Shown here: positions 51,322 through 63,345 of the stretch, piece by piece
How positions within the stretch are numbered: the stretch's first letter is position 1
Layout of the letters: every line of letters begins with the position of its first letter
Assembly (NCBI RefSeq): GCF_018143015.1
Contig: NC_054743.1
Coordinates: 25,171,934 to 25,235,933, forward strand
Reading direction: 5' to 3'
Length of the DNA stretch: 64,000 nt
Source: Lytechinus variegatus
Lineage: Eukaryota > Echinodermata > Echinoidea > Temnopleuroida > Toxopneustidae
Made by a program: the position numbers and the translations under genes
The notes under the pieces: generated by a model
Told to the model about the DNA's origin: nothing
The model's database searches: none
The model's input: the letters and a program-made list of their open reading frames with translations, nothing else

Positions 51322-54300
51322 CTACACAAAAGAAATATAAAAGAATGTATCAAATATGATTCAGTGGCAGGGAAAATCTAGTTAAAAGATACATACTCAA
51401 GTCAGCCTTCCAACCTGAAAGATTGGAAAACAGGACTGATTTTGCTCAAAATAGGAAAAGAAATTGCATTTCCTGCAGACTGCACAGGAAAACTATTCTT
51501 AAACAACAGGAAAATTCAATCTCCACAAGAGATTTGAATGGTAAAACTTCAGATCTTTTTTCTCCAAAAGTCAAAATGAATGAAAAGCCTTCATAAATGT
51601 ATGCATGGGACAACTCATTAAAAGCATATCTTGATTGGGAATTGCGAAAGGTCCAAGTCAATGCTAATATAATAAGAAGCCAAAAATGTCAACATTTTGT
51701 TAACATTTTTACGCTTCTTATATTTACTGTGTCCCTTTTCTAAGCTTTAATAGTGAAGAAAACTATTTTAATTACCGGTACCAGTCCCATAATGTTAATA
51801 ATAAATTGAACACCAAACGTGCAATCAAATTGAATCTCAACTGTTTCAGATTTTACATGTAGATACAGTTGGCTATCCATAGCTAAGCCACAACTTTAGA
51901 CATGAAAACCAAGTTCAGAAAACAGGCCTGTAACTTACTCTCTACGAGTCTTCTCCAGCATGTCTGTCTCTTCATTCTGGGTCTTGACATGGTTAGACAG
52001 GTTGGTCTTTCGTCTGTTCTCTACTGCTGAGATCTGCTCCTGAAAGACCTCAATGGCTCGCCGCCTTCGCTCGGCAAGCTGCTCGTTGGTGGCGTCAAAC
52101 TTGCCAAAGATAGGCTCCTTAGAGTCGGGCACTGCCCCTGGCAATGGTAGAGGCTTGAAACGCACCTACAGAGAGAGAGAGAGAAAAAAAAAGGGTTTTT
52201 ATAAAAATAATAATCATAGCTATATTGAAGATGAAACCTGGTATTCCATGATAAATGTGGAAAAAAAATCGTTTTTTTATTCAGTCAAACAGGAGTTAAA
52301 TTTGAATACTACTGTCAAATATTTTGTCAGCACTTTAGCCCTAATACTGTAGTATAATTTTTTTGTTTCAATGTACAATGAGGCCCCTTCATTTTGAAGC
52401 CTTCTTAAGAAAGGATATTTCCTACCTAATCTATTAAATAAAAACGATTCATATCATTTGGATATTCATTAAAATAGTGAATAGAAATTGGGCAAAATTT
52501 GAAACTTCCCTAGTATGGAAAAAGCATATTGGTCAATGATGTTTAGAAAATGAATCGAATTGAAATCAATGATCATTTATTACTTTGCTTGGTGGATAAT
52601 TTGAAGAAAATATGGAACAGTTAATGTACATACTAGAACTAATCATACAATACAGCCACACAATTGAAAGTGTTACATGGTTGCATATGAAACTGAAGGA
52701 TATGAGAAGCATGCAATCAGAAGAAATATTAGCAGTGCAATGTTATATATTAGTGGGTAATTTTTAAAGATTCTACCATGCGATGGTTGGGCATCTTCAG
52801 CCGCAGGGGCTCCGTCTTGGAGAACGGCCGGATAGTCTTGGGCGTCGGCAGTGTCAGAGGGCTCATCTTGCCCGTCTGAAGGCGTGGGTCCGCGCTGCAG
52901 CACACCCTCGGAGGAATGCCCTCTTCCTTAGAATGAACCCCTTCCCCGTACCCCTCGCAGCAGGCCTCCTCCCGGGGGCTGAGACATCCCTCCCGGTCCG
53001 CTTCTACCACAAGGGTGTAGTTCGCTTCCTCTAGCATTTCCAAGGCACGTTTAATCTTGATCTGATATATTCACGTAACCATTTTTTGCATTTTTCCAGT
53101 GTTGGATAGTTTAATGTTGATAAGGATTCCATAAATGGAAGGAATATTGAAAACATCAAGCGCCCCAAATGGGTTTGAGTGCATGTGTCCAAAATAATTG
53201 TATTAATGTTATGCGATGGATTAGTCATAATATTTGACATAAGTTGGTTAAAGATTGAAGGGTATATAGATCAGAATTGACCAATCGAATTGTAATATTG
53301 TGTTTTATGGAATGAGAGTGATTTTTAATTTTCATTTGTTTTGGAGGAGTAGGACGACACACAATTATAAACAATTCAGCAAGATATGAATTAGTTTTTG
53401 ATGGGTGCAATGAGAAAAGAAAGAGGAGAAACAGAGAAAAGGGGGAAATAGGAAATAGAACAGACATGAGATTAACAAATAACTTTGTGCAGTCATATTA
53501 AAGAAAGAATAAAAAGAAGTCTGCTTTACAATATTTTAGAGTAACATAAAAAAATAAAGATTTTAATCAGCTGGAGATATCAAAATAGATACATGTATGA
53601 TAGAAAAGAAAAGGATGTATCCTACAGCGAAACATAACATTCTAACCAGAAGAGGAAAAAAAAAGTTGATGGGATTGATGATTATAAGATGCCAGAGTTA
53701 TAACACAAAGAGATTGATATTGGTTTATATTGACAGGAGAAGGAAATACCACAAAACCCAAGAAAGAAGTTAGTATGGTTGATAAGGGGGGGGGGGGGAG
53801 GTGCATAAAACATCATATTGAAAAGAAAAATAGGTCTTTCACCAAAAAAATTCAGGAACCCATTTCATAAAACCTGTTACAATGACAAAATTGCAATAAC
53901 AGGAATACATAAAGCTAATGAAAGCAATCATTTTCTTGGCTAATTGTAAACTTGTTGCAGAAATTGTAAAATTATTATCATAACAAGTCTTTTATGAAAC
54001 GGAGCCCTGATGAAATATACAGATGAAAAAGTAAATTACAGCAAATTAGACTTTACATTAGAAGAAAAGGGATGTCATTGTGGTGAATAACAGCAAAATT
54101 CCATGAGATACAATGACACAGTGAAGAGATGAAGGTATAAGTTATGAATGAGGTTGATTACATACCTGAGCTGAGAGTGCCCTCTTGTACATATCGGTTT
54201 GTTCCATCTTATCTCTGAGGTATCTCTCCCTCTGTGCTGAAAGCCTGTTAAGATTAAGCATGAATATTTAAAAAAATATGAATTAAGGTCCATTTGTCCA

Positions 54301-57300
54301 CCATTCTTGACTGATCTAGAGCTGTATATGGCCCCAGTTCACAAACAATGGTTTTGGAAGTGAGGTTTTGAAACAATGATCTATTCAAATTTTCATGCAG
54401 TAGATTTTGAGCATACTTTGGAAAAGATCGTAAAGTGAAACTGAATGTGATTTTGTCAAAGGGAGCTACATCCATGCAAGACAGTGCTGTGATTTGAGAT
54501 GATTTATTTAAATGAATTTACCTAAAATACTTTCTCATTTGCATGAACTGCAGCATCCTGATGACTTTGGAACACTTCAAATTTACAAAAGAGCCTACAG
54601 TCAAGATTCGGAGTCCCCTGTAACGGGCGAGGGAATATCTGGAATGAGAAACTGTTCACTTACTCTTCTGCCAGTTGCACTTGTTCTAGCCTCTCCAGGA
54701 AGTCTGTGTCTTGCTTGCGTTTGACCCTGTCAGTGGCTTTAGCTTCTACCTGAGATCCAAGATGAGCAGCATACTCCTCCTGCTTCAGGAAGCGTGGCGG
54801 AGTCCGGGCACGGTTTTGGAATACGTACGATCTCTGTAGGAGAGGAAGGGTGATGATAGATTAATTTAGATCCAAGTAAAAAAATGAATAATAATGAGGA
54901 TAACACAAGTGATGCTTTGATGAGAAAGGAGAAGGATTGTCAATGATTTTATACTCATAGGCCCGTATTCTGAAGTCGGGTTCAACTTAAACTCAGGTTT
55001 GAAATTGTGGTTCAAGTATGGATAGCCAATTGTTACTTAAATCACTAACAGTAGAGATTTCAGCTCATTTGGCTCTCAAATTATTCATAATTATCTAGGA
55101 AGTATAAAAAGATGATTGTCTTCACCATCGATGAATCAGGAAAGAGCACAGTAAACATAAGAAACATACAACTTACTCAAAAAATTTCGACACTTTTGGC
55201 TTGCCATAATTTTAGCACAGAGTTAGACCATGGTCTAAGTTGCGCCTGAGTTCAAAATACGGATCATAAAAGATTGCATAGCTCTTTAATATATAAAACA
55301 GCAATGTCACCTCTGCCAACTCAAAAAGAAAATCCAAACTGGCATTGATAAACCCATGACATCACAGCCATTTCATTGTGATGTCACAAGTTGTGATTCA
55401 TATCATGCAGTGTGACGAGTAGCTTTAGACAATCATTTTGAAGTTCAAGTAGCTTCTTAAATTCTCTGATTGATCATGGAAGTTTCCGGACTGGACATGA
55501 TTTAACAAAATTTGTGGCAGCTGTCATATTTTTGATGCCTCATAATAAATGATTAAATAGTTAAAATATTGGTGAGCCACTTGTTTCTAAGCACATATAT
55601 ATCGTATTTTAGGTGTGGACAATGATGTTTTTGCGCTTTGTTTAGACTTTAATCATGCTTTACATAATCATAACAATTCATCAAAGCTGTCTTTCTAGGC
55701 ACATGTTCATAAACTAAAGTACATACCAATATTGACATAAGAGGCACAACTTACATGAAATTCTGTGGATCTTTCCTTCTGCTTGTTCTTAATTGCCTCA
55801 CTAACACCGAGATTAAAGGCTGCTATCTTCTGGGAATGATGCTTGTTAGACATATTCTGAGCCTAAAAATAAAAAAAAGGTGATGATATTACTCTGCCTT
55901 CACATCGCGATTGATTGATGTCCTCTAGATCATATCAGTCATCAGCTTCTAATCTGTCCAAACACCTTTTCCATTCCCTGAGGAGCACTGCTACAACAGT
56001 ATCTAAGCTGAAGTGACGGATGTCAGATGTATGCACTTTCTTCACTCCCTGAGGAGCATTATGGCATTGGCTTCCAGGTTCAAAAGATTGATTTGACTGG
56101 AAAAGTTGTTGAACGATTATACTTATAGCTGCCATTACTAGACCACTCTATTACATGTATCTTTGCTTTTCAACTGGGAGTAATAATATCATTATCATGG
56201 GGACATATCCTTTGTCTGGTGACATCATTTCTCTATTACATGAATCGATCATTATAAGAATGAAACAAACAGAAAGCTTCATTCTCATATTATTGTTTAT
56301 GCACTATATAATTTCTACTAAGTTGGTTCATAATATGCATCTCACTTTTGTATGATTCTTGCATGTCAATTGGACATTTCCGACCTGCGATTAGCTTGCT
56401 AGATATGATTTCTTTTTAATGATTCTATCTATATGATCTGTTTCAAATACAAAGTACATTTACTTTGAATTCATTTAATTTATGAGGTACACATTATTAT
56501 TATGAAGTACAACGCTTAAAATTTATTCATAGCTAAATATTGAGAAAGAAACTTCATATTCTTTGTGCTCCAAATGCACAGTGCAAGTTCGGTTTTGATT
56601 ACATCTATCACAGATTCTTACCTGATCTCTAAGAATAGACTCTGTGTCTTTCAAATGCTGAAACTGTTGCAACAATCGATCTTGCTCCTGTTCCTTCCTC
56701 TTCCTCTCAGCCTCGAACGATACAGGTACATTGCGCACCGCCCTCTGGTGGCAGAGATAGCACAGTTCCTGTCCTGCTTTCTCATGGGCATGCGAGCAAG
56801 AGGCGGATCTGGACCTCTCCATCGCCTCGGCTTCATTTGCGAGGGATTCACGGATCTCTGCAGGGGAGCGTGGAGGAGGGAGTTCCCCCTTGGGGGAAGG
56901 GGGCTTGCCTGGAGGGGGTGACGGGGTGCCTTTTAGGCCTCTGGGTTGAGGGGGTGGGGACGGGGCAAGGTCATCTAGGAGGCTTAAGCTGGTTGCCTTG
57001 GCCGTGGGGATTAGTTGCCGGGATGAGGGCCGCACCGGTGTGGCCGGTTTCTTGGGTGCTTCTACGGATAAAAAGAATAAATAAATGACTTATGAGTGAA
57101 CATTTGTTTAAAGTCAATCTCATGGATCAGTTCAACTGTCTAGAAAGTAAACTATGACACACTTCAAGAAAAAAATATAAAAGCAGAGACAGTTAAGGTC
57201 TAGAAAGAAGGGTTGCATGTACTGTAAAACCAATATTTAGTTATTACTTTTATAGAGATTTGCCACTTAAATTGGACAACTTTTATAATATCTAAATAAG

Positions 57301-60300
57301 AATTTAGACCCCTTTCAATTGAACAGAAATCTGTAAAAGCTGATCTGAATTTGAAATAACTGATACTTAAAGAAAACTTTGAAGAATTTACTCAAAGTTG
57401 AATTACCTCTTTAAAAATGTCAAGTTTTTAAAAGTCTATTCTGTACATATTGTATAGCAATTCTAGATCATCTAATACAAGCTTGATTATCATTCTCTGC
57501 ACCATATGGTGGCCAAAATGATCACTACTTGCTTGATAGGTTTCCAGTATTTTAACATGCAAGATATCTGTAGGGCTTCATAAAACAATGTATCTAAACT
57601 CTGCAAAATAGTACCCCAGTTATAGCACGGCTTCCCTGCTCAGGCAGTCAAGGAATCAAGGATTTATTGCCATAATCTTACCATCTTCTATTTCTCTACC
57701 AAGCCCCTCATCTTCCTGTTCGGGAGCGTCACCAAGGCGCGACTCTCCACGTTCTTCAATCTCTCTGACCTCTTCGATAGCAGGCATCTGACGCTCTTTA
57801 TCCTCGTTCTCAAAACTGAATCCATCCTTGCCTGCACCCTGAGTGATTCTGTTATGAAGAGAAGCACTCAAGGTTATTCAAGAGATCCGGGGGAAAAGAT
57901 ACACAAGGACTAGGGGCGATTTCACCCCCGAAATAGCCCTGGAAACTGGAATATGGAGCCCTAGAAAATCCCTATTCATTGCACTGTAAAGCTTATAAAA
58001 TGTTGCAGTTAGACAAAAATTCCTGAAAAGTAGCTCCCCCCCAAAAAAAAATAAATAAAATAAACCTTTAAAAATCACAAGGCATGTCTTTCAGCAGAAA
58101 TCTTAAGGATGCTAGCCTAATGAAAATTGTACATGAAGTCTTTTAAAAATATATACATATTGGGTAGACAAAAACAGTGTATTCAAATTTTCAGCATGTT
58201 CATAATACAAATTTTTGGGGAAAATATTTTTCATTTGAAAAATGTAGCCCCCTCCCCCTAATATACTAATGATGAATCATTAAAGAAATGTAGATTAATA
58301 AATAGAATAATTTAAAAAGAAAAAAAACATTTTTTTATAAATATCTATAGTAGTGGGCATAATTTTTCATATTTTTACGCTCCAGAAAGGATATATAAAT
58401 TTTACATTTAATCCTAACTTTATATGTACGTCTGTGACCATCCATGTAAGAAAAGTTACCATCATTAATCAATGTAAACTTAAATTGATGAAACATTAAA
58501 CTTACTTTGGTAGAACAACTGTACCACCTGTGGCTGGTCTGAAAACACTGGCCCTCGATAGCACAGAGTCTGCTGTATCAGGTCGCTGGAACAAAGAAGA
58601 AAAAGAAAATAAATTTATTGAACATGTGTATGTGCAACATCCTTAATTAAGCCTACACAAGTAATAATTGAGGAACAGAAACATGCCCCCCCCCCAAAAA
58701 AAAAAAATATATAATAAATAAATAAAAATAAATACAAAAATAATAAATAAATAAAACAATAATAATTTCTCCAAACATATTCTGCAAATACACGTTCATG
58801 TAAATGTACCAATTTTTTTCCAAAATAAGAATTTGAAGGTGGCTCAGAAAAAAAAGGAATTTTCAAAATGGCAACAATTGCAACCTCATACTGTATAAAA
58901 ACTGTCTCCTACTTCCTGTATCTAGACAATCCTTTTAAGACATATATGTAATTGGAAAGTCTAGCTTTTTCTGAGCTGACCCAAAAATGTTTATAATTCC
59001 AGAAACAACTACATGTGTACAAGGTTTTAATACACCAGCAATGATATGACACATTAACCATATTTTTTGTAATTTAAGGAAAGACAGATTAAATGCCATG
59101 GACAGTATCGATGATTCCTGGATGTATACCAACAGTACTGTATTAACCTTAAGACTAATTTGTAGATTGTAATGAAAAGAGAAATGCCATTGTATGGATG
59201 TCAATGCAATAATGCAAGTTAGAGCTATGCATCATATTAGTAAAGGAAAATGAAATATCTCAATGCCAACAGTTTATTAATTCAGGCCTTCTGCTCCAGC
59301 TGCCATGGCAACCGCATCAATTCATCAATTACGATACTGCCATTGATTATCATCAACCCCCATTGCTCTCTTGACAACAATCGATACGGTTGAGGGAAAA
59401 TGACCTTCAATTTCTGTATTTCATTTGACAATGGACTTTCTAATGAGGACGATGCTTGTTGAAGGTTTGGATTCATAATATACAATTGATAATTGGAAAA
59501 TACTGGTCCTCATCAGCAGCATTCTGGTTTTGTTGTAGTAACATGCGCTCAGAGCGACATTTCCATAGTTACTTCTTGCCAATTGGAGTGTATATGATAT
59601 GAATTTTATTTCCTATACTCCACATCATAATAATAATATGCAACATTTATATAGCGCTTAATACAAATGTTTCTAAGAGCTGCATAGTATTACCCTGGCT
59701 TTAGCACGGCTACCCTGATCGGGCGCATCGAGTATTCCAAGGAATTTCTCCCTACTGGGTACCCATTTATTACACCTGGGTCGAGAGTGGCAAATGTAGA
59801 TAAATGCCTTGCCAAATGACGCTAGTGCTGCGGTGGGATTTGAACCCCAGACCTTGTGGTTCACAGTCCGGAGACTTATCCACTGAGCCACAACACATCA
59901 TAACCTTTTGAGGGTATGTGCATCATAATCAAGTAATGAACTGATGGCATGCATACATGTACATGTATAGTTTTGGGATTTACTAAAACTTTTAATTAAG
60001 CTTTTTATTAAGTTATTAATTTTCTATTACTTACATTTCTGAGAGCTTCAACTAGACGACCAGAACCATCCATCATATTGAGGAAATCCTTATAAAACTT
60101 CATCTTGACTTTGCTATCACGGATTGTCAGACGTCCGATGCCGGTAAAGGTGAATTCTACATTCTTCTTAGACTGGACACAACGAGAAAGCGCCTGAAGA
60201 ACTTCACGAACACATCCCTCTACAGTGTCACGATCAAAGGGGCTCTCATTGGAAAGTGTTGCAAAGTTGAGTTGAACGATGGGGACTTGACCTAAACATG

Positions 60301-62985
60301 GCGAGGAACATGAAACAAAAAATTATTTTCATTTGTTTTCATCTTGCAAAACAAGGGTGTTACATAACATACATCTTAATTACAAATATATATGATTATA
60401 ATACATAGTCGAAACAGATTGTTTCAAACATATTTTTAATCTGTATTTGAATTCACATTAAGAATCATTAATTCAAGAAATTATACATTGATCACAGATA
60501 TATTTTTTAAAGACACCAAAATGTACTTTGACAATTAATAAAGCTATTTCTCACTGCTCTTCCAATTCCATTGATTTTTTTTTCATAAAATAATATTGAT
60601 GAAAATTATATTTTTTTCAGAGATTGTATTTTGTTTCATTGAAAATTTATTGACATGTGACTGACTCCTTTTTTTCTGAAATGTTAGCGTCAAGTGGTAT
60701 CATTTCCATGTCAAGTTTGGACAACATTTCAAAATTTCAGAAAGTTTACACAAGTACGTAACATGTAGGCCTAATCAGATTTTTTTTAAATACTGAACTG
60801 TGAAATAAGCATGCATTGCTCAAGCAAAATACCTCCATCATCACATCCTAAACTGTAGATCTAAAAAGGAAAACATCTCCTAAAACCTTTGAGTACAGTA
60901 ATGTATGGATGTACATGTAGCATGTTGCAATATCAATAATATAAGACAGAACTTTATACCTGAGGTGAAATGTTTAGTGTAACTGAGTCCATGGGTCTGC
61001 GCAAACTTCTCTGAGAGTACAAAGACAGGCCTCTGGATGAGGATAAACTTATTATTTCCAATATCAATCTTCTTCTGGGTAAAGGTGAATGTCCCAAGAG
61101 CATGGATTTGAACTCCCTGTAATAAAATGAAGTGTGGAAAAAAAGGTAAAGACAAGTAAAAACTGACACAAATTTCATCTATAGGCTACATGTACCACCT
61201 ACATGTATTCCATCCAAAGCACATTTTTTTCTAACTTCAACAAAGACAAAGTTTACATGAATTTATCTGTTTAACATACATGTATCAATTCAGTTAAAAT
61301 ATACATTATGTCAATTCATTTAGACTTTAAAAGTTTGTTCTTAGTTTGAGGTAAAGCTCTTTACCTCAGCAAACATAATGTACTACGCCTAATAGAAAAT
61401 TAATTTGAGATTTTTATTTTAGAAATCAGGATGCTTTTAAGAACACATGCAGATTTAACAATAAGACTTGGACATTGTTACCATGGCTTTATCCTGGCAG
61501 CATTAATGAAAATTATGACATGGCTGCATGGGATTCGAAGCCCCTGCCCTTTGTTTCAAAGTCAGGATATCAATCCACTGGGCTACAATGCTCCACAATA
61601 AGACTACTGAATTCATTTGTAGTATGAACTAGGCTTACTCAATTATATCAATTGTTTATATACAGATGAATCTGAACAAAAATTCTCACCTTTTGCTGGG
61701 CCATGTGCCGCTCCACAAAGTTGGCAACATTTTCCCACACACTCACAATATCTGCAAGAAAGAAAAAAAAATCATTTGATTTCACCAGATTATCAAATCA
61801 GGTCAGGTAAAGAAAATTCTATCCTGGTTTGATGATACCATCCTGAATTAAGCACTATCCTGGTTTAGCTAACTTCAGTGCCATGCCAGCATACTAATAT
61901 TACATGGTGATAGTGTCTAAATCAGCCTATTATATCTACGGTGAACATGTACAGTACTTCTACTTCTATGACAATACTCAGTAGGACAAGGACACAAGGG
62001 AAGAGAAAACACGGACAAGGACATCAAATGAGTGGAATACAGGTGACTTTACAATTTGGTCTAGATCTAAGTCAAAAAAATGTGAGACTAACATTAGGTC
62101 TAATTGATATTACCCATGCCATGAACTGGTTTAAATCATCAATTCAGTGCCAGTGAGTGGGGCGACACTCAGAATTACGCTATGACCACAAAATTTACAC
62201 AATATGCAGAATGACTTTAAAAAGCTGATTCAAGATGGTGGAAATATATTGAATTTCTGGCATTTCATGTGACAGACTCAAAATGCTGCCTTTCACATCA
62301 CAATCCCTGAATTATGTGTAAAGTGAATGGGTGCACAGACATGGGCCACCATTTTTGTTTTGTTCAATCTTAAAAGAAATGTCTGAGGTTTTTTTAATAA
62401 AATCATAATTTCTCCCAGAATTGAGATTTTTGGCACATTTACTACTAGTATTCAAAAGAAAGGAACATTATAAAATGAAATTTTCTGTGGAACAAAAAGA
62501 AATTTAGCTTTAATCTTAGCTTAAATTATTAGGTGTGCAGACATGGCCATGGGCCCCTATCATACACAGACTGACAGATTATAAGTCAGAAGTTTGCTTT
62601 CAGACTTTCATTTCACTTTGTCACAGTGAACTGTGACACAACATTCCACAAGCCTCAATTTTCACTTCATCATCACTTTCACTCAGCTGGGCCTTATTTT
62701 AATATTTATCATCATCAATAACAATAAACCACTTGGTAAAAAGGTGATTTTATTTCAATTTTCTCAAGAAAAACGTCCCCATCATCGAGCATCACATTAA
62801 AATCCCTGACCGGTTTTCCTCAGTCACACTCACATATACACACAGTGACTGACAGAGATCCACCTGCCAGCTGCCCAACCACTCCCCGCGAAATATCGCG
62901 ACTTACCATCATCGGAGAGTTTGGGAATCGTTGAAAACTTGTGTCGTTTGGCATCTGAAACCAGTTCTGAAAGTACCTCCGTCAT
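51057..62985 (-). CDS. CCDC81: CCDC81, coiled-coil/HU-domain centrosomal protein (13 coding exons)
   Basis: Thirteen minus-strand exons join in phase into a 791-codon reading frame: 62907-62985, 61690-61751, 60960-61116, 60035-60291, 58506-58585, 57682-57848, 56622-57061, 55755-55862, 54664-54833, 54166-54244, 52777-53061, 51939-52165, 51057-51321. Each has AG/GT borders. Residues about 10-100 and 100-182 match the two eukaryotic HU-like domains of CCDC81 (GVQIHALGTFTF, GNNKFILIQRPVF; then NVEFTFTGIGRLTIRDSKVK, KFYKDFLNMMDGSG). Next come a proline-rich linker (300-335), a Cys/His cluster (C356, H358, H360, C368, C371), coiled coil from about 380, the PDSKEPIFGK block, and a C-terminal C-x5-C-x2-C-x6-C (C756-C772) ending near GSRLIM. 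CCDC81 is known as a centrosome/ciliary-base protein; function here is inferred from homology. Human CCDC81 is about 650 residues, so this copy is longer, mainly from the linker and exon 11. Start: first ATG of the HU domain, context CCAAAATGA. Confidence 0.93.
51939..52165 (-). CDS. CCDC81: CCDC81 exon 12
   Basis: Encodes VRFKPLPLPGAVPDSKEPIF, GKFDATNEQLAERRRRAIEV and further coiled coil to EETDMLEKTRRE. The PDSKEPIFGK block is a CCDC81 hallmark. Acceptor is a (ct)n tract ending tgtag; donor GTAAGTTA, exit phase 2. Confidence 0.92.
52777..53061 (-). CDS. CCDC81: CCDC81 exon 11, probable cassette insert
   Basis: 285 nt (95 codons), phase 0 at both ends. Encodes IKIKRALEMLEEANYTLVVE, then a cysteine-bearing stretch with two CC pairs and a proline/lysine-rich tail (TLPTPKTIRPFSKTEPLRLK). 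Skipping it joins ALSAQ directly to VRFKPLPLPG, which is how I recall the vertebrate protein running. The donor (ATG|GTAGAA) and acceptor (atatatcag) are both weak, consistent with an alternative exon. Its reading frame is open and GC-rich, unlike the flanking introns. Confidence 0.72.
53853..54009. mobile_element. hAT-like MITE in CCDC81 intron 10
   Basis: The left end is CAGGAACCCATTTCATAAAA. The right end (read inverted) is CAGGGCTCCGTTTCATAAAA. It is AT-rich inside and resembles the foldback at 38425 only at TTTCATAAA. Confidence 0.6.
54166..54244 (-). CDS. CCDC81: CCDC81 exon 10
   Basis: 79 nt encoding the SAQRERYLRDKMEQTDMYKR coiled coil and ALSAQ. Ends in phase 0 before GTATGT. Confidence 0.88.
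54664..54833 (-). CDS. CCDC81: CCDC81 exon 9
   Basis: Encodes VFQNRARTPPRFLKQEEYAA and a coiled-coil run ending in the RLEQVQLAEE block typical of CCDC81. Acceptor cctctcctacag, donor GTAAGTGA, exit phase 2. Confidence 0.9.
54961..55263. mobile_element. MITE in CCDC81 intron 8
   Basis: The left end is GCCCGTATTCTGAAGTCGGG followed by TTCAACTTAAACTCAGG. The right end (inverted) is ATCCGTATTTTGAACTCAGG followed by CGCAACTTAGACC. About 300 bp, no coding sequence. Confidence 0.6.
55755..55862 (-). CDS. CCDC81: CCDC81 exon 8
   Basis: 108 nt, phase 0 at both ends. Encodes the conserved AFNLGVSEAIKNKQKERSTE region. Acceptor tttatttttag, donor GTAAGTTG. Confidence 0.88.
56622..57061 (-). CDS. CCDC81: CCDC81 exon 7 (Pro-rich linker and Cys/His cluster)
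   Basis: 440-nt exon, the largest of the gene. Its first half is proline/serine-rich (residues 300-335). The second half carries C356, H358, H360, C368 and C371 in the context QELCYLCHQR, then the start of the coiled coil (FEAERKRKEQEQDRLLQQF). It is markedly GC-richer than the flanking introns. The Cys/His spacing suggests a small zinc-binding site; that is inference. Confidence 0.9.
57682..57848 (-). CDS. CCDC81: CCDC81 exon 6 (acidic linker)
   Basis: Encodes a charged, low-complexity linker rich in E/R/D (ERQMPAIEEVREIEERGES, then EQEDEGLGREIED). No fold is recognisable. Phase 2 in and phase 1 out join its neighbours without a frameshift. Confidence 0.85.
58506..58585 (-). CDS. CCDC81: CCDC81 exon 5
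   Basis: 80-nt exon encoding RPDTADSVLSRASVFRPATG and the following VVLPK. The RPDTADSVLS block directly follows HU domain 2 in CCDC81 proteins. Acceptor tctttgttccag, donor GTAAGTTT, exit phase 2. Confidence 0.9.
59620..59898 (-). mobile_element. tRNA-derived SINE in CCDC81 intron 4
   Basis: On the minus strand the head has a perfect A box (TGGCTCAGTGG) and B box (GGTTCAAATCC). The body has GGTGTAATAAATGGGTACCC and the 3' end is GCGCTATATAAATGTTGC with a TATTATTA tail. The best-preserved SINE in the window, antisense-neutral within the intron. Confidence 0.85.
60035..60291 (-). CDS. CCDC81: CCDC81 exon 4 (HU domain 2)
   Basis: 257-nt exon encoding essentially all of the second HU-like domain: VPIVQLNFATLSNESPF, TVEGCVREVLQALSRCV, then the EFTFTGIGRLTIRDSKVKMK strand pair and FYKDFLNMMDGSG. 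Ends in phase 0 before GTAAGTAA. Confidence 0.93.
60960..61116 (-). CDS. CCDC81: CCDC81 exon 3
   Basis: Encodes the beta-arm half of HU domain 1, including GVQIHALGTFTFTQ and NNKFILIQRPVFVLSEK, the most diagnostic CCDC81 block in the window. Acceptor ttttattacag; donor GTATAAAG is off-consensus but gives the correct phase 1 join to exon 4. Confidence 0.92.
61522..61594 (-). repeat. tRNA-like SINE head in CCDC81 intron 2
   Basis: Minus strand: GTAGCCCAGTGGATTGATA (A-box-like), then CTTCGAATCCC (B box). No 3' body is recognised. The acceptor-stem pairing expected of a functional tRNA is missing. Confidence 0.55.
61690..61751 (-). CDS. CCDC81: CCDC81 exon 2
   Basis: 62-nt exon with a polypyrimidine acceptor (tttctttcttgcag) and a GTGAGA donor. 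Encodes DIVSVWENVANFVERHMAQQK, the helical part of HU domain 1. It enters in phase 1 and leaves in phase 0. Confidence 0.9.
62907..62985 (-). CDS. CCDC81: CCDC81 exon 1 (start codon)
   Basis: Encodes the N-terminus MTEVLSELVSDAKRHKFSTI and on to the LSDD stretch. The exon ends GATGATG before GTAAGT, in phase 1. The opening helices match the beginning of HU domain 1. The ATG lies 3' of an unspliced 5'UTR (ccaaaATGA); no upstream exon is needed. Confidence 0.9.
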
Positions 62986-63345
62986 TTTGGTTATTTTCCT
63001 TCTTGTTTCCTCGGTTTATATATTGCCCATGAAGTATGATATTCCTATTTTACTCGTAGTTTGACCGGTTTAAATTCACGTTGAATTGAGTTTCGTGCAT
63101 TGTATGTAAGTTCATGGGATCGATCGTACATTCGCATAGAGACTAGCCGCATATCCCCATGCAGTTTACGTGTACTGTTATAACAATAGAGCGTTACCAT
63201 GGTCGCCCAAGCAGCCGACACACACACACACCAATACACACGAGTGACATGTAAACATTGTTTCGGAGCCTGCCTACAGTTGGCGCTGTATTCATTTCGT
63301 TCGGCATAGCATAGCACACACTCTCTGGGCGTGCTGTTATATGTC
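62986..63345 (-). promoter_or_regulatory. CCDC81 upstream region with X-box-like site
   Basis: The 360 bp before the start codon contain more CpG than the surrounding DNA and no TATA box that I can place. At 63193-63206 there is GTTACCATGGTCGC. This matches the RFX X-box (GTTRCC, 0-3 spacer, RGYAAC) perfectly in the left half and at 4 of 6 positions in the right half. RFX factors are known regulators of ciliary and centrosomal genes; control of this gene by RFX is inference. Confidence 0.4.

Noticed and set aside
59823-59895. Possible true tRNA gene on the minus strand
   Set aside because: A and B boxes are perfect, but stems do not close and a SINE body follows; it is a SINE head.
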